Assembly (NCBI GenBank): GCA_003991915.1
Contig: RQTK01000140.1
Coordinates: 3,458 to 67,457 of the forward strand
Source of the DNA: Elysia chlorotica
Taxonomy: Eukaryota > Mollusca > Gastropoda > Plakobranchidae
DNA: 64,000 nucleotides
Direction: 5' to 3'
Both the position numbers and the translations under genes were made by a program. Numbering within the stretch: the first letter of the stretch is position 1; each line of letters opens with the position of its first letter. The notes under the pieces were generated by a model, which worked only from the letters and a program-made list of their open reading frames with translations, was not told the origin of the DNA and made no database searches. Positions 1 to 12,600 of the stretch are shown here, in pieces.

Positions 1-147
<147 letters not shown>

Positions 148-1287
148 ATGTGAATGCCACAGTAAAGCTTGGTAAAAATATGCAAGAAAAAATTCCAATC
201 AAAAAACAATTTTACAATCGAGCTAACAATAACACTTTCAATTATTGTATTGGAGCTTAGCCAAAACTGATATGGTATAGGCCCTTTAGCGGGATGACAT
301 AAAATTTTACAAAACGTTGCAATGCATTCGTAAAGTTTTATATTTTTACGTGATCATAATTGTAATTTATGAGAAGATGCACCATCACGACGGAAGTCTA
401 AAAATGCGGATGTTTCGGACAGAAACGAATCAGTCACAAATATTTATTTTTGTTCAGCGCACAAATTTAATGCTCACTCAGCACTGTCTCGTTAGAATAC
501 TTGGTTAATTTCAAAACCAGAGGATACTATTAAGCTTACCTGAAGAAACAACTAAAACCATGTGATTAAATTGTTTATGTCTGATGAAAATGTTGAGACA
601 AAAGACTACAACGTATACATCAAACGCAAAAACGAAAAAAAAAGTTTACAAAGATGTCTTATTGAGCTTATCACAGCATGAAAGAGTTGTTGTATCTCTC
701 TTCGATTTTAAAGTTATGTCTGATACTAAAGAGGCGTGAGTTTGAGCTACAGAACCGTTCAAATGCATCTGTAATCCTTCAGCTATGTCCATTCCACAAC
801 CTCCAAGAATTTCGTGGATTCCCAACTATTATACACAATAATTATTGGCACCAATTGGTTATGGGTTGCTGCAAAATGTCAGAGAAATAAACATTGTGGA
901 ACAAAATCATTTCATATGACGCCACAACTGACATTTATTTTGAATAATGTTGCTGATCTTATGCTGGGGAACTGTACTAGGCTACTAACCACTGCGAGGT
1001 TTGTAAAGGCAATGCAACAATGATATTTTCCATGATATTAGCGGATATTCCTACAGTATCAAATAAAACTGTTCGGAATAACTCTTAGAGTCAATCTGTT
1101 GTCTTGTACATAGCTAAGAGTACATGCAACTCCTAAATCATTTTTGTTGTTTTGCCGCAAAGTTTACTACATCTTTCAGTTTTTTCCCTTCAATTGGTTC
1201 TGTACAATGCATGTGTGGTCTGTTTTCAAGTAGCCTTTTTACGGTTCTTTGTTTAGCTTCTTCTGTAGTGGCCGTGTCGTTTGTAAC

Positions 1288-1288
<1 letters not shown>
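148..1288. other. Unannotated AT-rich stretch
   Basis: No convincing exon, SINE or LINE piece was seen. The short open frames here have no splice support and no protein-like composition. Confidence 0.5.

Positions 1289-1348
<60 letters not shown>
1289..1348. repeat. (GT)n(GA)n compound microsatellite
   Basis: A GT run passes directly into about 23 GA units. The adjoining reading frame of Arg-Glu repeats is only translated microsatellite. Confidence 0.95.
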
Positions 1349-1349
<1 letters not shown>

Positions 1350-1824
1350 GCGTTATAGTTCTAGAGCTGTTTTTTTTATATCTCTAGGGTCTTTTTCTTA
1401 ATAGGCTAACCTGCCGGTTGTAATGTATTGTGTTTTGAGGGGTTTGTTGTAATTAAAAAGTAGTTCACATCCCATCTTTAGTGCATCACTTGTAACTTCG
1501 TTTGGATCCAGAGCTTTATTTTTTTGCTCAACTCCTCTAATAATTTGTAATCTCCTTTTTTGAGAACAATGGAAGCTCTTTTGAATAGACCGTTTGGCAA
1601 ATCGTTTTAGATAATCTATATCAGATTTTGTTTAGATTATCATCCGCAAAATATCTTTTTTCACCCTTGTTTAGAAGTTTCTTTTAGTCCTACTTTCAGT
1701 TCCGAGTATTAACGTAACAAATTTTATTGTATTTGTCACTGAGGATAGTTTTTTTTTTAAATAATTATATAAGACGTCCAAATAGGGGTCAATGATACAA
1801 GCAGCTTACCCTAGAGATCTAGGA
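1349..1824. other. Unannotated AT-rich stretch
   Basis: Nothing recognisable apart from short T runs. Confidence 0.5.
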
Positions 1825-1924
1825 TAGAATGCACAAACATGACGTAGCTTGCGTATCGTCGTAAGCCTTCTTATTCTGATATTGTTACGACGAGACGTAA
1901 ACTACGCCTTGTTTGTGCATTCTA
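1825..1924. repeat. 100-bp fold-back (inverted repeat) element
   Basis: The sequence begins TAGAATGCACAAAC and ends with the reverse complement of this. The inner arms also pair with some mismatches: the block containing GACGTAGCTTGCG against the block containing TAAACTACGCC. The whole 100 bp can fold into one hairpin with a loop of about 20 nt. A left half of the same sequence recurs at 48601-48660, so this is a repeat family, perhaps a very short MITE-like fold-back element. No target-site duplication is obvious. Confidence 0.75.
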
Positions 1925-2297
1925 CCCTTTGTATTTAATACAACTGTGGTTTAGCAGCGAGAAAGGCGCTTTTCCTCACGATATAAACATCCTCACATGT
2001 TCTGCCAAGCACTTTAAAAGAACAGAGAGAAAAATAGACAGCAACTATCACTCGTTTCCCAATATACAAAAATTGAAAAGTCCCACATACACATACCAGT
2101 GAGGTGTTTGGTGTCGGAGAAAACAAATCTCCAATACGGCAACGGGATCCAAAGCGGGTCTCAGCCACATTTGACCTCCCGTGCAGCAATTAACTATTTT
2201 CATTAATTATTTATAACAATTACCTACTGGAATACCTTACATAAAGTAAGTCAAAGTTGTTTTAAATGTCATTCCCATTATTATATACAATTGTGTG
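1925..2297. other. Unannotated stretch
   Basis: No supported gene. An 84-codon open frame on the minus strand (1935-2189) has no recognisable domain or splice context. Confidence 0.4.
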
Positions 2298-2363
2298 ATG
2301 GTGTGTGTCTGTGTGTGATGGTGTGTGTCTGTGTGTGTTTGGAAAAAAAAGGGGGGGGGGGGT
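2298..2363. repeat. TG-rich repeat followed by a G run
   Basis: Two near-identical TG-rich units with the core GATGGTGTGTGTCTGTG are followed by an A run and then about 12 consecutive G residues at 2351-2362. Confidence 0.85.
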
Positions 2364-2655
2364 AGAGATGGATTCTCGCGTTCAAATCTAGCAATCATGA
2401 CAGGTAGCCTTGTTCCGACTGGGACATGTCAGTGTAGAAGCCCTGGTACCCTAGCTCTGTCTCTTTCTTGGAGCATGTTAGGTTGTCAAACATCAGATTT
2501 GGGACACGTACCAAACAAAGACTGGTTGCTTACATTGGTTGCAAAAAAAAACCCAACTAAATTACACTAAATTGAAAATTGCTCCTTCAATTTTTCTCAG
2601 GCGCAATATACATTAAAAATGAGTAATAAACAAAATAAATCACTAATATAATGAC

Positions 2656-2972
2656 TTCATTTGCCATTGGCATGTAGACATAGCAAGATAGCTCACTAGA
2701 CCTTTGGTGTGCTCTACTAACAAATTATCTATTGACATAGAAATATAGATCACTAGGCCTGTGGCGTACTCTATTAGCCATCGGCATGTAGATATATTAT
2801 TAAGAGCCATTAACATGTGAACATAGCAAGATAGATCACTTGGGTTGTACTAGGCATTGATCACTTGACCTGTGTCAGTTTCTACAACCTTATGATATTT
2901 AGAAATAGCAAGATAGATCACTTGCTCTGTGGCGTTCTGTACAGGCCATCGACGTGTAGCCATGGCAGGATA
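2656..2972. repeat. Diverged minisatellite, unit about 57-60 bp or multiples
   Basis: Recurring blocks contain CATGTAGACATAGCAAGATAG, then ATCACT(A/T)G, CCTGTGGCGT and CTCTA(C/T)TA. At least four diverged copies can be followed from 2660 to 2965, with internal gaps. It is neither coding nor a known SINE. Confidence 0.65.
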
Positions 2973-3639
2973 TAGAGCACAGGGAAACGAGAATGCACAG
3001 AGCTCCCCAAGAACAGCCTTATCCTGATAATTACTGCCCCACTCTCTACCATAAACTGCTACTTAGCAAATTAATTAGGCAAAGCAGTTCAGATTTAATC
3101 AGGAGCAATAAAAACAAAGCAATAAAAACTAACCCGGCTTCACACTCGGGTGTAGCCGGCACAGGCGTTCAACATGTATCATCTTACATGTATCATCTGT
3201 TGAGGCATAACTCATTCATTTCTGTCCAGAATGTTTCATACAAATGGTACAAGGCTTTCTTATAACTTACTCAATTATATCTTGAATGAACTGCTGATTC
3301 GCATGTTCACAATCTTGTTTTAAAACTGCTACGTCTTCTACTTCGGCATAATACTTTGAATCGCTACATGTTCGCTTTTGTGTACCGATAACTTATTCCT
3401 TGTATGTAAGAAAATCTACGGAATAAGAGTTTGAGAGTTATCTATAGTATGTTTATTATGCACTAGACTAGTAAAAAAAAAGAAAAGCAGCCCCTTATAA
3501 TACAGGTCCCTTTTAGGGCATTTAAAATCCATCGTCAGAAAACTTACAGTAAAATAATATATACGCCTATGTCCTATTCGCAAAAAAATTAAGACAATCA
3601 TGACCTCACGTTCAACACATTCAGACTTTATTAATCGTA
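2973..3639. other. Unannotated stretch
   Basis: No supported exon. Open frames at 2993-3265 (+) and 3416-3673 (-) lack recognisable domains. Confidence 0.4.
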
Positions 3640-4060
3640 ATCCTAGAAGATTTAGATTTTGCGGTGCAATCACTGGATGGGAACTGGCAATGTTTGAGAG
3701 GGATACTCGGGACTACGCCGTTGGCATCGTACTGACAAAGACCGAAACAGCGTGGTCATGTCTTTTCATGTGCCCGAAGTTTTTTCAGTGTTCTTTCTTT
3801 AATGATATTGAAATCCAATTTGGTTTTGGTCTTGAGTTGTTTTAGCATGTCGCCATTTCGTCTGTGTGCTGCTGTCCGTGTTTCTAAGCATTTTTATATA
3901 ACAGCTTACTTAAAAAGAACACAGTTTCTTTTCATCTGCTTTTGCAATTGTCCATCTTTCACATCCATATGTGATAATGGGGAATATGCAAGATCTTATG
4001 ATTTTCATTCCAACGTTTCTCAAATCTTTTCATTTTAGCTAGGTAATCGGTTGCTTTTTG
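3640..4060 (-). mobile_element. LINE fragment, C-terminal part of reverse transcriptase ORF
   Basis: Read on the minus strand, the translation contains TYGCERWTIAKADEKKLCSF and then, after frame changes, KTKLDFNIIKERTLKKLRAHEK. These are blocks typical of the C-terminal region of non-LTR retrotransposon ORF2 (TYGCE-WT--KAD, then a --KRKL-YFGHI-RH motif). The same stretch is recognisably similar at nucleotide level to the plus-strand copy at 23470-24100, for example GAAAATCATAAGAT, then ATATGGATGTGAA, then AAAAGCAGAT. The copy is 5'-truncated and has several frame breaks. It is dead. Confidence 0.75.
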
Positions 4061-4114
4061 GTTGTAGTTGTTGTTTCTCAAAATTCATTGATAATATTTT
4101 GTCAATCAAATTAG

Positions 4115-4170
4115 TGCGTGACCTAGCGTTGGCGGGTAGCCTAACCAGTAGAGCGTTTGCCTAATTTGTT
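4115..4170 (+). mobile_element. SINE head remnant (tRNA-like)
   Basis: GGCGGGTAGCCTAACCAGTAGAGCG resembles a tRNA A-box region of the kind that starts the SINE copies elsewhere in the window. No body or tail follows. Confidence 0.35.
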
Positions 4171-5150
4171 TCTTGACTTGTTGGGTAGGTTTTCTAACAT
4201 ACAACTCAGTAGCTAGATTATATAACCGGCTGATCAATTCCAATAGATTGGTTTGGAAATTTTACTTGCAGCGACAAATAGATGGAGATGGGGATCGTTA
4301 CCTAATATCGAATCTATCCAAACCAGAAGAGAATGAAATACGACAATTAATATAATTGATTATAAGTTGTATCTAATAAATGAAATCCAGCGATCAACAA
4401 CTTTAGACAGATCGGGCCCTTGACTAACAGCAAGAGAGAGAACTCTTCAAACCAACCTCAAGATACATGATCTACAAATATTCTGGTAAGAAGTTCGACT
4501 CTTAGTTAACAGAACCCTTAATTACGATAATTTCTGTTTTCCTAAATTGTTACTGTATTTGTAACTATTTTAAGGTCAAACGCTCGTTTACTGCCAAATA
4601 CTTTAAGGTTTGAACATGTCTATTATAAAGTCCACCTCTATTTAATATTTTATGAAATAACTTAAACACAGAATATTTTCATAAATTGTTCGAGTTTTTT
4701 TTCCATATAAAATCCGAAGAAGCAAAAAAAAGACCGAAAAAATGAGGGAAACTAAAAAAGGAAAGAAAAATATTAATAGCATTATAAAAAACAACAACAT
4801 ACAATGCAACTTATTTAAAGAAGAGCTATGGAATAAATCACATACCGTGCACCAGCCATTATGTAGTTTTAATCCCTCTCAACGGTTTTGAGAAAACCTG
4901 CATTAGCTGCAACCTCGAACAGTTCACAAAAGTCTTTGCACTGGTAACAGGTTAGAATCTGATAATCTTTCCAGAACTAATTCAGTAACCCTGGGCACAA
5001 ATAAGTATTAAATTATGATGGATCACTATAAATGTCACGGGTGATTCCTCGGAATATGAAATACATTAGTATCATCTAAATTCAAATTCACAGTCACAGT
5101 TAAATATTTATATATATAGACAACCAGTTCATGAAAGACCAGACAGGATG
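4171..5150. other. Unannotated AT-rich stretch
   Basis: The open frame at 4173-4355 has no recognisable domain. The remainder is low-complexity AT-rich DNA. Confidence 0.4.
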
Positions 5151-5600
5151 CGAGGCCCTGAGGCTGCCACTGCAGAGTGAGCCGGAGTTTGGCGGACTGC
5201 AGTGTGAGCAGTTGTCAAAGTGAATAGTCGCAACAATAGCAAAGCTCCGCGCGGAGTGTAGTCGGACTTAACCTATACTTTGTACTTATATATGTGATGT
5301 TATCTGCTCCTGCTCCTGTCGCGGCTAGGTCAACAATCGAGAGTTATCTACCCCTGTCCCACTCACGCCTGCTTAATGTTGACTGCTCCCGGATTAGAGA
5401 GACGGGAGAGAGATCGAGGGGTAAGAGGGAGAGGGAGAACGAAAGAGAGAAAGAGAGAGGAGTAGAAATGTGAGAGGGTGAGGAAATGATGAGCATAAGC
5501 ATAAAAACAGACAAATTGGAGAATGAAGAATGCAGCAAAGAAGTGCAGGTGATTGTGGATAATTCTAAATGATGCGGATGTGGGAGTTTTAACTTGCTCA
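5151..5600. other. GC-richer island followed by imperfect GA-rich tract
   Basis: 5151-5260 is GC-richer than its surroundings and holds the palindrome CTCCGCGCGGAG near 5245. 5395-5470 is a purine-rich imperfect GA tract. The island could be a promoter or untranslated first exon, but no splice or start evidence was found. The two minus-strand frames here are translations of the GA tract. Confidence 0.3.
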
Positions 5601-7259
5601 CAACGAGACATGTCAGCCCACAGTTTGTTATTTTCAATATCATATTAACCGATGTGTAAAATGTTTACAAACTGTTTTCTCAGATGTGCAAGTTTTTCTC
5701 GGCCTACGGAGATCGGAATGGAAAGTGGGACTCTGTCCCACCCTGGCACCCAGACGCTCCTCTTCGTTCTTAGTAATTTAGTTGTTCCATAGCGGTCGTC
5801 AAATGCTTCGTTTTACTAAACATGAAGAGTAAACTTTGAGTGCATGTCCCACTTTGTTGTGCAAGTATATTTCCTTCGATTAAAATATAAACATCTTTAA
5901 GAATATAATAATGAGTTTTTGATCAGTATTATCTTTAACCTTTTTTTTCAACGAATGTAAAAACATAATTTTAGAGTCTGCTAGACCTAATATTATTTGC
6001 TCCATTACCACTCTGGCTGCGCTGCTGTTTCTTTTTTGTTTTGAATTTGGTAGCCTTGTTTTCAAACTTTACTGGTTAGATCTAATATTCCGTTTCGAAA
6101 CGATTTTTACTTTTAATTTGTATTCTCTAGTTAGTTAGTTTAGGATGTTATTTAATGATGAACTCTGTGACCTACATCAAGAAGCACCCATTAATGAAAT
6201 ATTCTGGTAATGTGACCATGTAGTATCTGGATTTTCTGCTGTCATAGATACAGTTCAACAATAATAGATTGTTGATATGATTGTAAAATTGTACACAAAT
6301 AGTTTAATTTAAGTGTGATGGAAATCCATTTTATATACTTATTATGAAATCACATGAGTAAAGTACAATTGCCGTCATATAGCTCCTAATGTGATGTCCT
6401 CATAATATGTTAACATTTCTTATGATCCCTTTTATTTATTTGTAGTTGATTTCAAGTATTAACATCAATCTTGCAGATAAAATAAATGAATATTATACCA
6501 CTTAAAAACCTCTTTTTGACAACTATGTGCTTAATAACACATGTAAAAAATATGTATTCAAGCTGTAGGCCTGTAGTTGGTCAATGTTTAGCATATTTTA
6601 TGCCTCAGAACACCGATTTTTATTTTTTTTTTAATCTAAACATTCCTCAGCTTCTGCTCCCCCCCCCCTTACATAACCCCGACGACAAGGGCTTTGCCCT
6701 CAGCCCATCCATAGGCTTTGCAATCATGGAATTATTTAAGCTCACCACACGCCACTGTAGTGCAAGCTGTGAAATATGACTAATAAAATAAGATTTGCTT
6801 TCCACTGAAGTCTGCAGTTAGAGCTCGGGTACAAAAAATTGTTGAGAAATATATAAGAAGAGCGAAAGGAAGAGAAAGGGGGCTAAAAGTAGAAAAAAGA
6901 TAAAATTTAGAAAAAAAAACAGTTTGAGGAGGTAAGAAATCGTAAACTACAGGAATAGAACTGAATTAGCTCAAACATTTTGCTTAATGCTTTAGGATCT
7001 TAGTGAGCGTAGCCTTTATTCGTGCAATGGGTTTTAAGTATCATAATAATTCATTATAAAACGCCCATGTTACCAATCGCTTGAAATACCTCTTACCACA
7101 GTTACATTAAAAACAGAAACAAGTCAGTTGGAAGTTTCTTGCCACAATAAACAGTTGGCCTTCAGGATTCATTAAGCGGACATTAACTTTTTCATACTTC
7201 TTTATTTCAAACTAAAAAAAGCATGCATACTAGCTTTAAAGGAGACAAAACTAAACAAA
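5601..7259. other. Unannotated AT-rich stretch
   Basis: No supported gene. It contains a C run at 6659-6668 and purine-rich patches around 6860-6930. Confidence 0.4.
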
Positions 7260-7260
7260 A

Positions 7261-7292
<32 letters not shown>
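7260..7292. repeat. (CA)n microsatellite
   Basis: About 14 CA units with one early ATA interruption. Confidence 0.95.
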
Positions 7293-7294
<2 letters not shown>

Positions 7295-8120
7295 GCAGAC
7301 CATTTCCAACCATGCGATGCGTAGAAATGAAGAGTGATAGTTCATTGATTCATATAAATGACTTTTTACGACCCGGTGGCTGTGTTCATGCGTTTTTCTT
7401 TTTTTTTTCAATCGCTCCTGGTTGTGCCGGTGACAAGAAAATTTGATTGGCTGAGATAGAAGACCTGCTAGCCCCGCTCTTTGCTGTATCACAGCAGGAA
7501 AAATTGTGAGACCCGTTCATGAGTGAGCCGCGGTTTAGCTGACGATGGACGTCAAGAAAACAAGAAACTTTGCTTGCTTTTTTTCTGTAACCATGTATAT
7601 TCTTTATTAATTCTGATAAAAATAGGGAATAGAAATACACAATGTGTACTAGTTTGGATTGTAAAGTAGCCTCTTGTGTGTTGTGATAGCATGAAACTTC
7701 TACCTCTCTTAATGATGGTTTTTTAACTCCCTTCCCAAAGAATAGTCGCTTGGAACTGGCTAGAAACTTGCTACGGCTCCTTTTCTTGAAGCGCTTTCTC
7801 ATTCGTTGTGTTGCACTTCATCAGTCAGACGATGGGTATTAATTTCACCAAAAGTGTGAGAAGTGTATTTTCAATATTGCAGTTTCAACTCACTTTACAT
7901 TATTTTCACTGCAATTAACATTGTGAATAAACATTGTCTGTGAACACCTACCTCTATACCAGCAGGACTAACAGCCCAAGTTTTTAGACGCTGGGTAGGT
8001 CTACCAATAGCGCCGAGCAACCGGCCAAAACAAGAGGGACCCAAAAATGATTGGTCAATTGATACTTGATGTTGCAGCGAAGCTCAGTGTATACTTTACA
8101 AAAAAATCATTAAAGTAAAG
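7293..8120. other. Unannotated stretch with a hammerhead-like motif
   Basis: No exon is supported. On the minus strand, 7818-7824 reads CTGATGA and is followed by a small AGTG/CAC hairpin, as described in the findings. The 138-codon minus-strand frame at 7386-7802 has no recognisable domain. Confidence 0.4.
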
Positions 8121-8130
8121 CTAGATATAG

Positions 8131-8378
8131 TTGTTGAGTTGTTGAGTTGGTTTAACGTCCAACATCAGCACTATATAGGCTATATTGTGGACCGGACCCA
8201 AGACTGACGTCTGACAATTTTATGTGCTGCCGCACACGAGACAGGACGGGGATACCATGACTCATGTCACATTAAACTGACACCGACCCAACCAGTTGGG
8301 AGCGCAATCGCCAGGTCTGGAACCCGGACCTTTTGCATCGGAAGCCGATGTTCTACCCCAGGTCCACCGCGCCCGCCA
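8131..8378 (-). mobile_element. tRNA-derived SINE, full length, with target-site duplication
   Basis: On the minus strand the element starts with a tRNA-like head: an A-box-like GGTGGACCTGGGGTAGAAC and a B-box-like GGGTTCCAGACC. The shared body reads AACTGGTTGGGTCGGTGTCAG, CATGGTATCCCC and GTCTCGTGTG, then ATAAAATTGTCAGACGTCAG. The tail is GTGCTGATGTTGGACGTTAA followed by CAACTCAACAA. The 10-bp direct repeat CTAGATATAG flanks it at 8121-8130 and 8379-8388, which marks the insertion boundaries. It is the best full-length copy in the window and serves as the reference for the others. Confidence 0.88.
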
Positions 8379-8388
8379 CTAGATATAG

Positions 8389-9640
8389 TACAGCTTTAAT
8401 ATTACAAAACTGTATAGCGTGCACAACTATGTAAAAAAATGTTGAAATGTTGAGGGAATATGCTATTCAATTCTGCTGGCGTACACAGTGGTAGCAATCC
8501 TCACTGGCTGCGGCTGCCTGACACGCATCAACATGTGCACAGGTTTTACCAAACAGTTTGTTTTATCGCTATAGCAATAAAACCAACAGTACTTACCGGG
8601 AACAAATGTATACAATTATAAAAAGGAAAAAAAAATATGAATCTCTCTTACAACGTATGCTAACACAAGTGTGCGTCTTTTAGAAACATCCTTTCAATTA
8701 TAGTACGTAGTTGCAGATTTCACGATGCAAAAATTACCGTGGAGGCAGCAATATTGGACATCATTTGAATCACCAGAGAAGAAAGATCTACCAAATTGGT
8801 ACCAAGGGAGGGCCGTGTACTTGATTCTGGGACAGTGCATTAGTCAAATTCAGATACGCATCAAGTGTAACTATGTGAAGGGGTGCCAACTGTCATTTAA
8901 TCAAAACAATTTTGTGTGCGCTGACAGAGCAAATTATGTCCTATCCAGATCCCTGAATTATTAGTGTTGGTGTGAGCTTTTAAAATGTACAATGCCACCG
9001 AGTATCCAAAAACAAAAATTAGAGTGAGGCATCCAAAGCCAGGACATCGGAACTGGTGTGGCGCCAGCCTTAATTTGGCATCAATAGTTTGGCACTGTTT
9101 AACTGTGATGGAGTATAATCTGTGAAGATGAAAGGATGGTATTGTAATTTCCATGGGGTGTATATTGGACGTGTGGCAGTCTACAGTGTTCAATTATGAA
9201 GTAATAAATACTAGTGATCACCTGAACAGCGGACCTATACGTGGGCCAGACTCAACATACTAATTGCTTTTTGTTGCTTCTGTTTTTCGTGCCAAAATGG
9301 TGTACGGATATTGAATGTAGATAGATCGACAGAACGCTCATGTACAAACCATTGGTACCGTTGATATAGGAGAAAAAGGCGTGTATTCATTTCACAAAAA
9401 GACTTCATCGTTTATTAGTTTAACCTATTAATCCAAAGCCTAGTTTATCAATCGGTAAAATAAATAAGGCAAGCAGTAATTCGGCCTCTCCATTAGGTAC
9501 AAACCGCTGCAAACGTATATTAATGGAATGACTTGATTAAGTCCCTGTAAGCCGTAACAAATGTTTTGAGAGAAACGTAACTGTACAAACTAGAGCGTTA
9601 AAGGTATTGAGAGAGCATAAATGAGTGAATGTGTGCGTGA
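8389..9640. other. Unannotated stretch
   Basis: An unrecognised open frame at 8725-8964 (+) follows an AG, but it lacks a domain and competes with a second open frame. No other signal was seen. Confidence 0.35.
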
Positions 9641-9930
<290 letters not shown>

Positions 9931-10835
9931 TAGAGGGGTTGAGAGAGTTTGAGAGAGTTTGAGAGAGTTTGAGAGAGGCGAGGTGAAACAGAAAACATTT
10001 CTTTTTGTCAAAAGTGCTTGCTACATTGAAACCTCTCTTACACAAACGTTACCAGATTTTTTATTTAGTGTTTGATACGGATCCGAGTGAGTGGAGCCAA
10101 ACGAAAAAAAAGCAACAAAAATCAAAGAGAAAGGATGAATTACAAACTATTGATTAATTTAAAATGCATACGGCTGAAATCCCAATGGACTATCGACTGT
10201 ACAAACTTTGTGTGCATGTATTCAAATGTCATGACGTTACAGTAACGCAGAAATTAATTTCTAATGAAGTACTGTAATCTTCAACGTCGCCTAAGTCTTC
10301 CACCATTGTCACACCTGCCGTAAGTATTAGGGTATCGGCATGTACAGCATGGCGTTTGTACAATTCTATCAGGAGATAACACAAGGCATTAACAATTTAG
10401 TCCTGATTGGTTCGGGGTGTAAATGAAACTTCTCAACAGCGGGTCGGAGCACTCCATCTCAACTGACGCTTATTGAATGTAAGACCCCTGAGCTTATTCT
10501 CCGTGTCTCCCTAGTGGCTTTTTTCCTATTCGACGGATCAAGCGTATTTAAACAACTAATAACATATGTTTCAATTGTTTTTCTCCTTTAATAAATAACT
10601 TAGCAAAAGTCTTGAAGCATAGCTGCTCGTAATTAAATCTTCAACTAATAATGTAAACATAGTTCATTACAAAGAGAAACCCGTCCAAAAGTTTTTCTAT
10701 TTCTCACCTAGCCACAGATCCTAACTATAATTATTACTTAAACACGGGTGTGCCACTTGTGCTGGCAGTCTGGCTTTTACGATGGCAATGGCTGAGTTAG
10801 TGGTCTATGAGCATATACATCTTTTTTTTTTTTAA
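9931..10835. other. Unannotated AT-rich stretch
   Basis: After a short degenerate GAGAGTTT array (9940-9975), nothing is recognisable. Confidence 0.45.
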
Positions 10836-10907
10836 TCTCATTTTCATCTCTTTCTCTCTTTTTCTATATCTCTGTGCTAATATTTTCTCTACTTTTTTCT
10901 GACTTGC

Positions 10908-10962
<55 letters not shown>

Positions 10963-11053
10963 TGGTCTGTCTTTTTGTCTGTCTGTTTGTCTGTCTGCCC
11001 ATTCCGCTGTCTGTCCGTATATATGTATGTCTCTGTCTCTCTGTCTCTCTTTT
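10836..11053. repeat. CT-rich tract with (CTGT)n microsatellite
   Basis: The core is about 15 CTGT units at 10908-10970, with imperfect CTGT/CTCT flanks. It is the reverse complement of the GACA type seen at 9770-9910. Confidence 0.95.
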
Positions 11054-11654
11054 ACGTCCGCTCGCTTACTGCCACACTCTGATTTAAAACGTGCTACTAT
11101 ATGCAACCACGGAAGAAAACAATTATTACCTTTAATAGTCACTGTTTAGTAAAGTCAACAATTTCAGTAACCTGCCAAAGTATGAGAAGTTCAATAACAC
11201 ATGCACAAACAAACTACACAAAACAACGTATACCGAAATGTAACAACCAAAGCACTTTAATAACAACACTTTTAAACCAGCCATTGTAAAATGTGCGACA
11301 ACCTGTGACAGAACATTGTAAACAGCATTAACCTTTGATAAAGTATGGTAACCCGCATCTAACTCTCAATGCATGTGGGAGAATATTGATCTTTCATAAC
11401 ATCTAAACAACTGGGGCAACCTATAACAACATGCCACACCTTTATTAACCGGATGATCTGTCACAACCTCTGACGACACTGGCACACATGTTCACCTTGC
11501 CAACATCTAAATCAAACGTCATCCTCACAAACTGAAAAGATGATGTCAACTTTTATACAAGAGCAGCAGAACTTTGAGGTCAAGTTTTGTTCCAACTGGC
11601 GCTAATGGTATATCATTGGTCTTCTAATAGCCATCGGTCAAATATTGATTTGTC
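11054..11654. other. Unannotated stretch
   Basis: No gene-like signal. Confidence 0.4.
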
Positions 11655-11825
11655 CTTTTTCGTCCCCGCCTCTTTGGAGGGTGTCAATATACTGTGCCTG
11701 GTCTAGACAGGAGTCTGGTACCCACGCACAAATCCTGTGTGGGCAGCACGTGTAATTGCCAGACATTAGTTTTCTGGCCAAAATAATTCTTTGCTGTTGA
11801 CTTTGAACATCAAAAACCAACTCAA
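11655..11825 (+). mobile_element. SINE body and tail, 5'-truncated and diverged
   Basis: Shares the family order AGACAGGAGTCTGGTACCC, TGTGTGGGCAGCACGTG, AATTGCCAGACATTAG, then GCTGTTGACTTTGAACATC and CCAACTCAA. The tRNA-like head is missing. Confidence 0.65.
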
Positions 11826-12600
11826 GTTATGCCACGTTGTTCTATGTCTATAAAACCAGGTCTACCTTACCGACGGTCCAAACTAAACTGGATCAAAGAA
11901 ATTGTATAGTCCTGCTGGTTCTGAAATAATCGCCATGTGAATACGTTTTAACAAGTGAGGCTATGTAGAGCATGGTGAATGCTTCTAAACTGCATTTATG
12001 AATTTAAACTTTCACTGCGGTTAAAATATAACAATTTAGTTTGTAGTTAAACGTGTTTTATAACGAAATCTAATATGATTGAATTATATTTCATTGGTAT
12101 ATTTATAATGGTTATTTTAATTATTTTACAAAGATCCGTATTTTGATCTTGTCGCTACTTTTTCCGCGTTTTCCTCCATTTCTTCTTTTTTTTTTTAAAG
12201 TGCGCAAATAAAAAAATTGCTTTTGAGCGGCATCGCATTGAAAACACCATGTCATCCAATCTGACCCGTTGGCGAAACAAATACGTTATCAGAACACAAA
12301 CTAAATCGTGGAGGTTTTCTTTCAACTATATCGACAATATAGTATTACCCGATCGTCACCATGGGCCAGAGAATGTGTAACTCTATCACAACGCAAATCG
12401 CGGAATTTCACCCTTGAGCGGTATCGATATTAGGTCTACAGTATTAACCGTGTAGCCCGATACACTACTTTTCAAGACTAAAATAATCATGACATCACAG
12501 AAGGATGGAAAGTGTCTAAAGAGTACGAGAAACTACATAATTTTTTTACTAGTAGCCTATACTTAACAGACTCACTCACATTCAACAATATACTTGTACC
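11826..12600. other. Unannotated AT-rich stretch
   Basis: No supported exon or repeat. Confidence 0.4.

Noticed and set aside
8725-8964. 79-codon frame preceded by a weak acceptor
   Set aside because: Two frames stay open after the same AG, no domain is recognised, and there is no donor or polyadenylation support.
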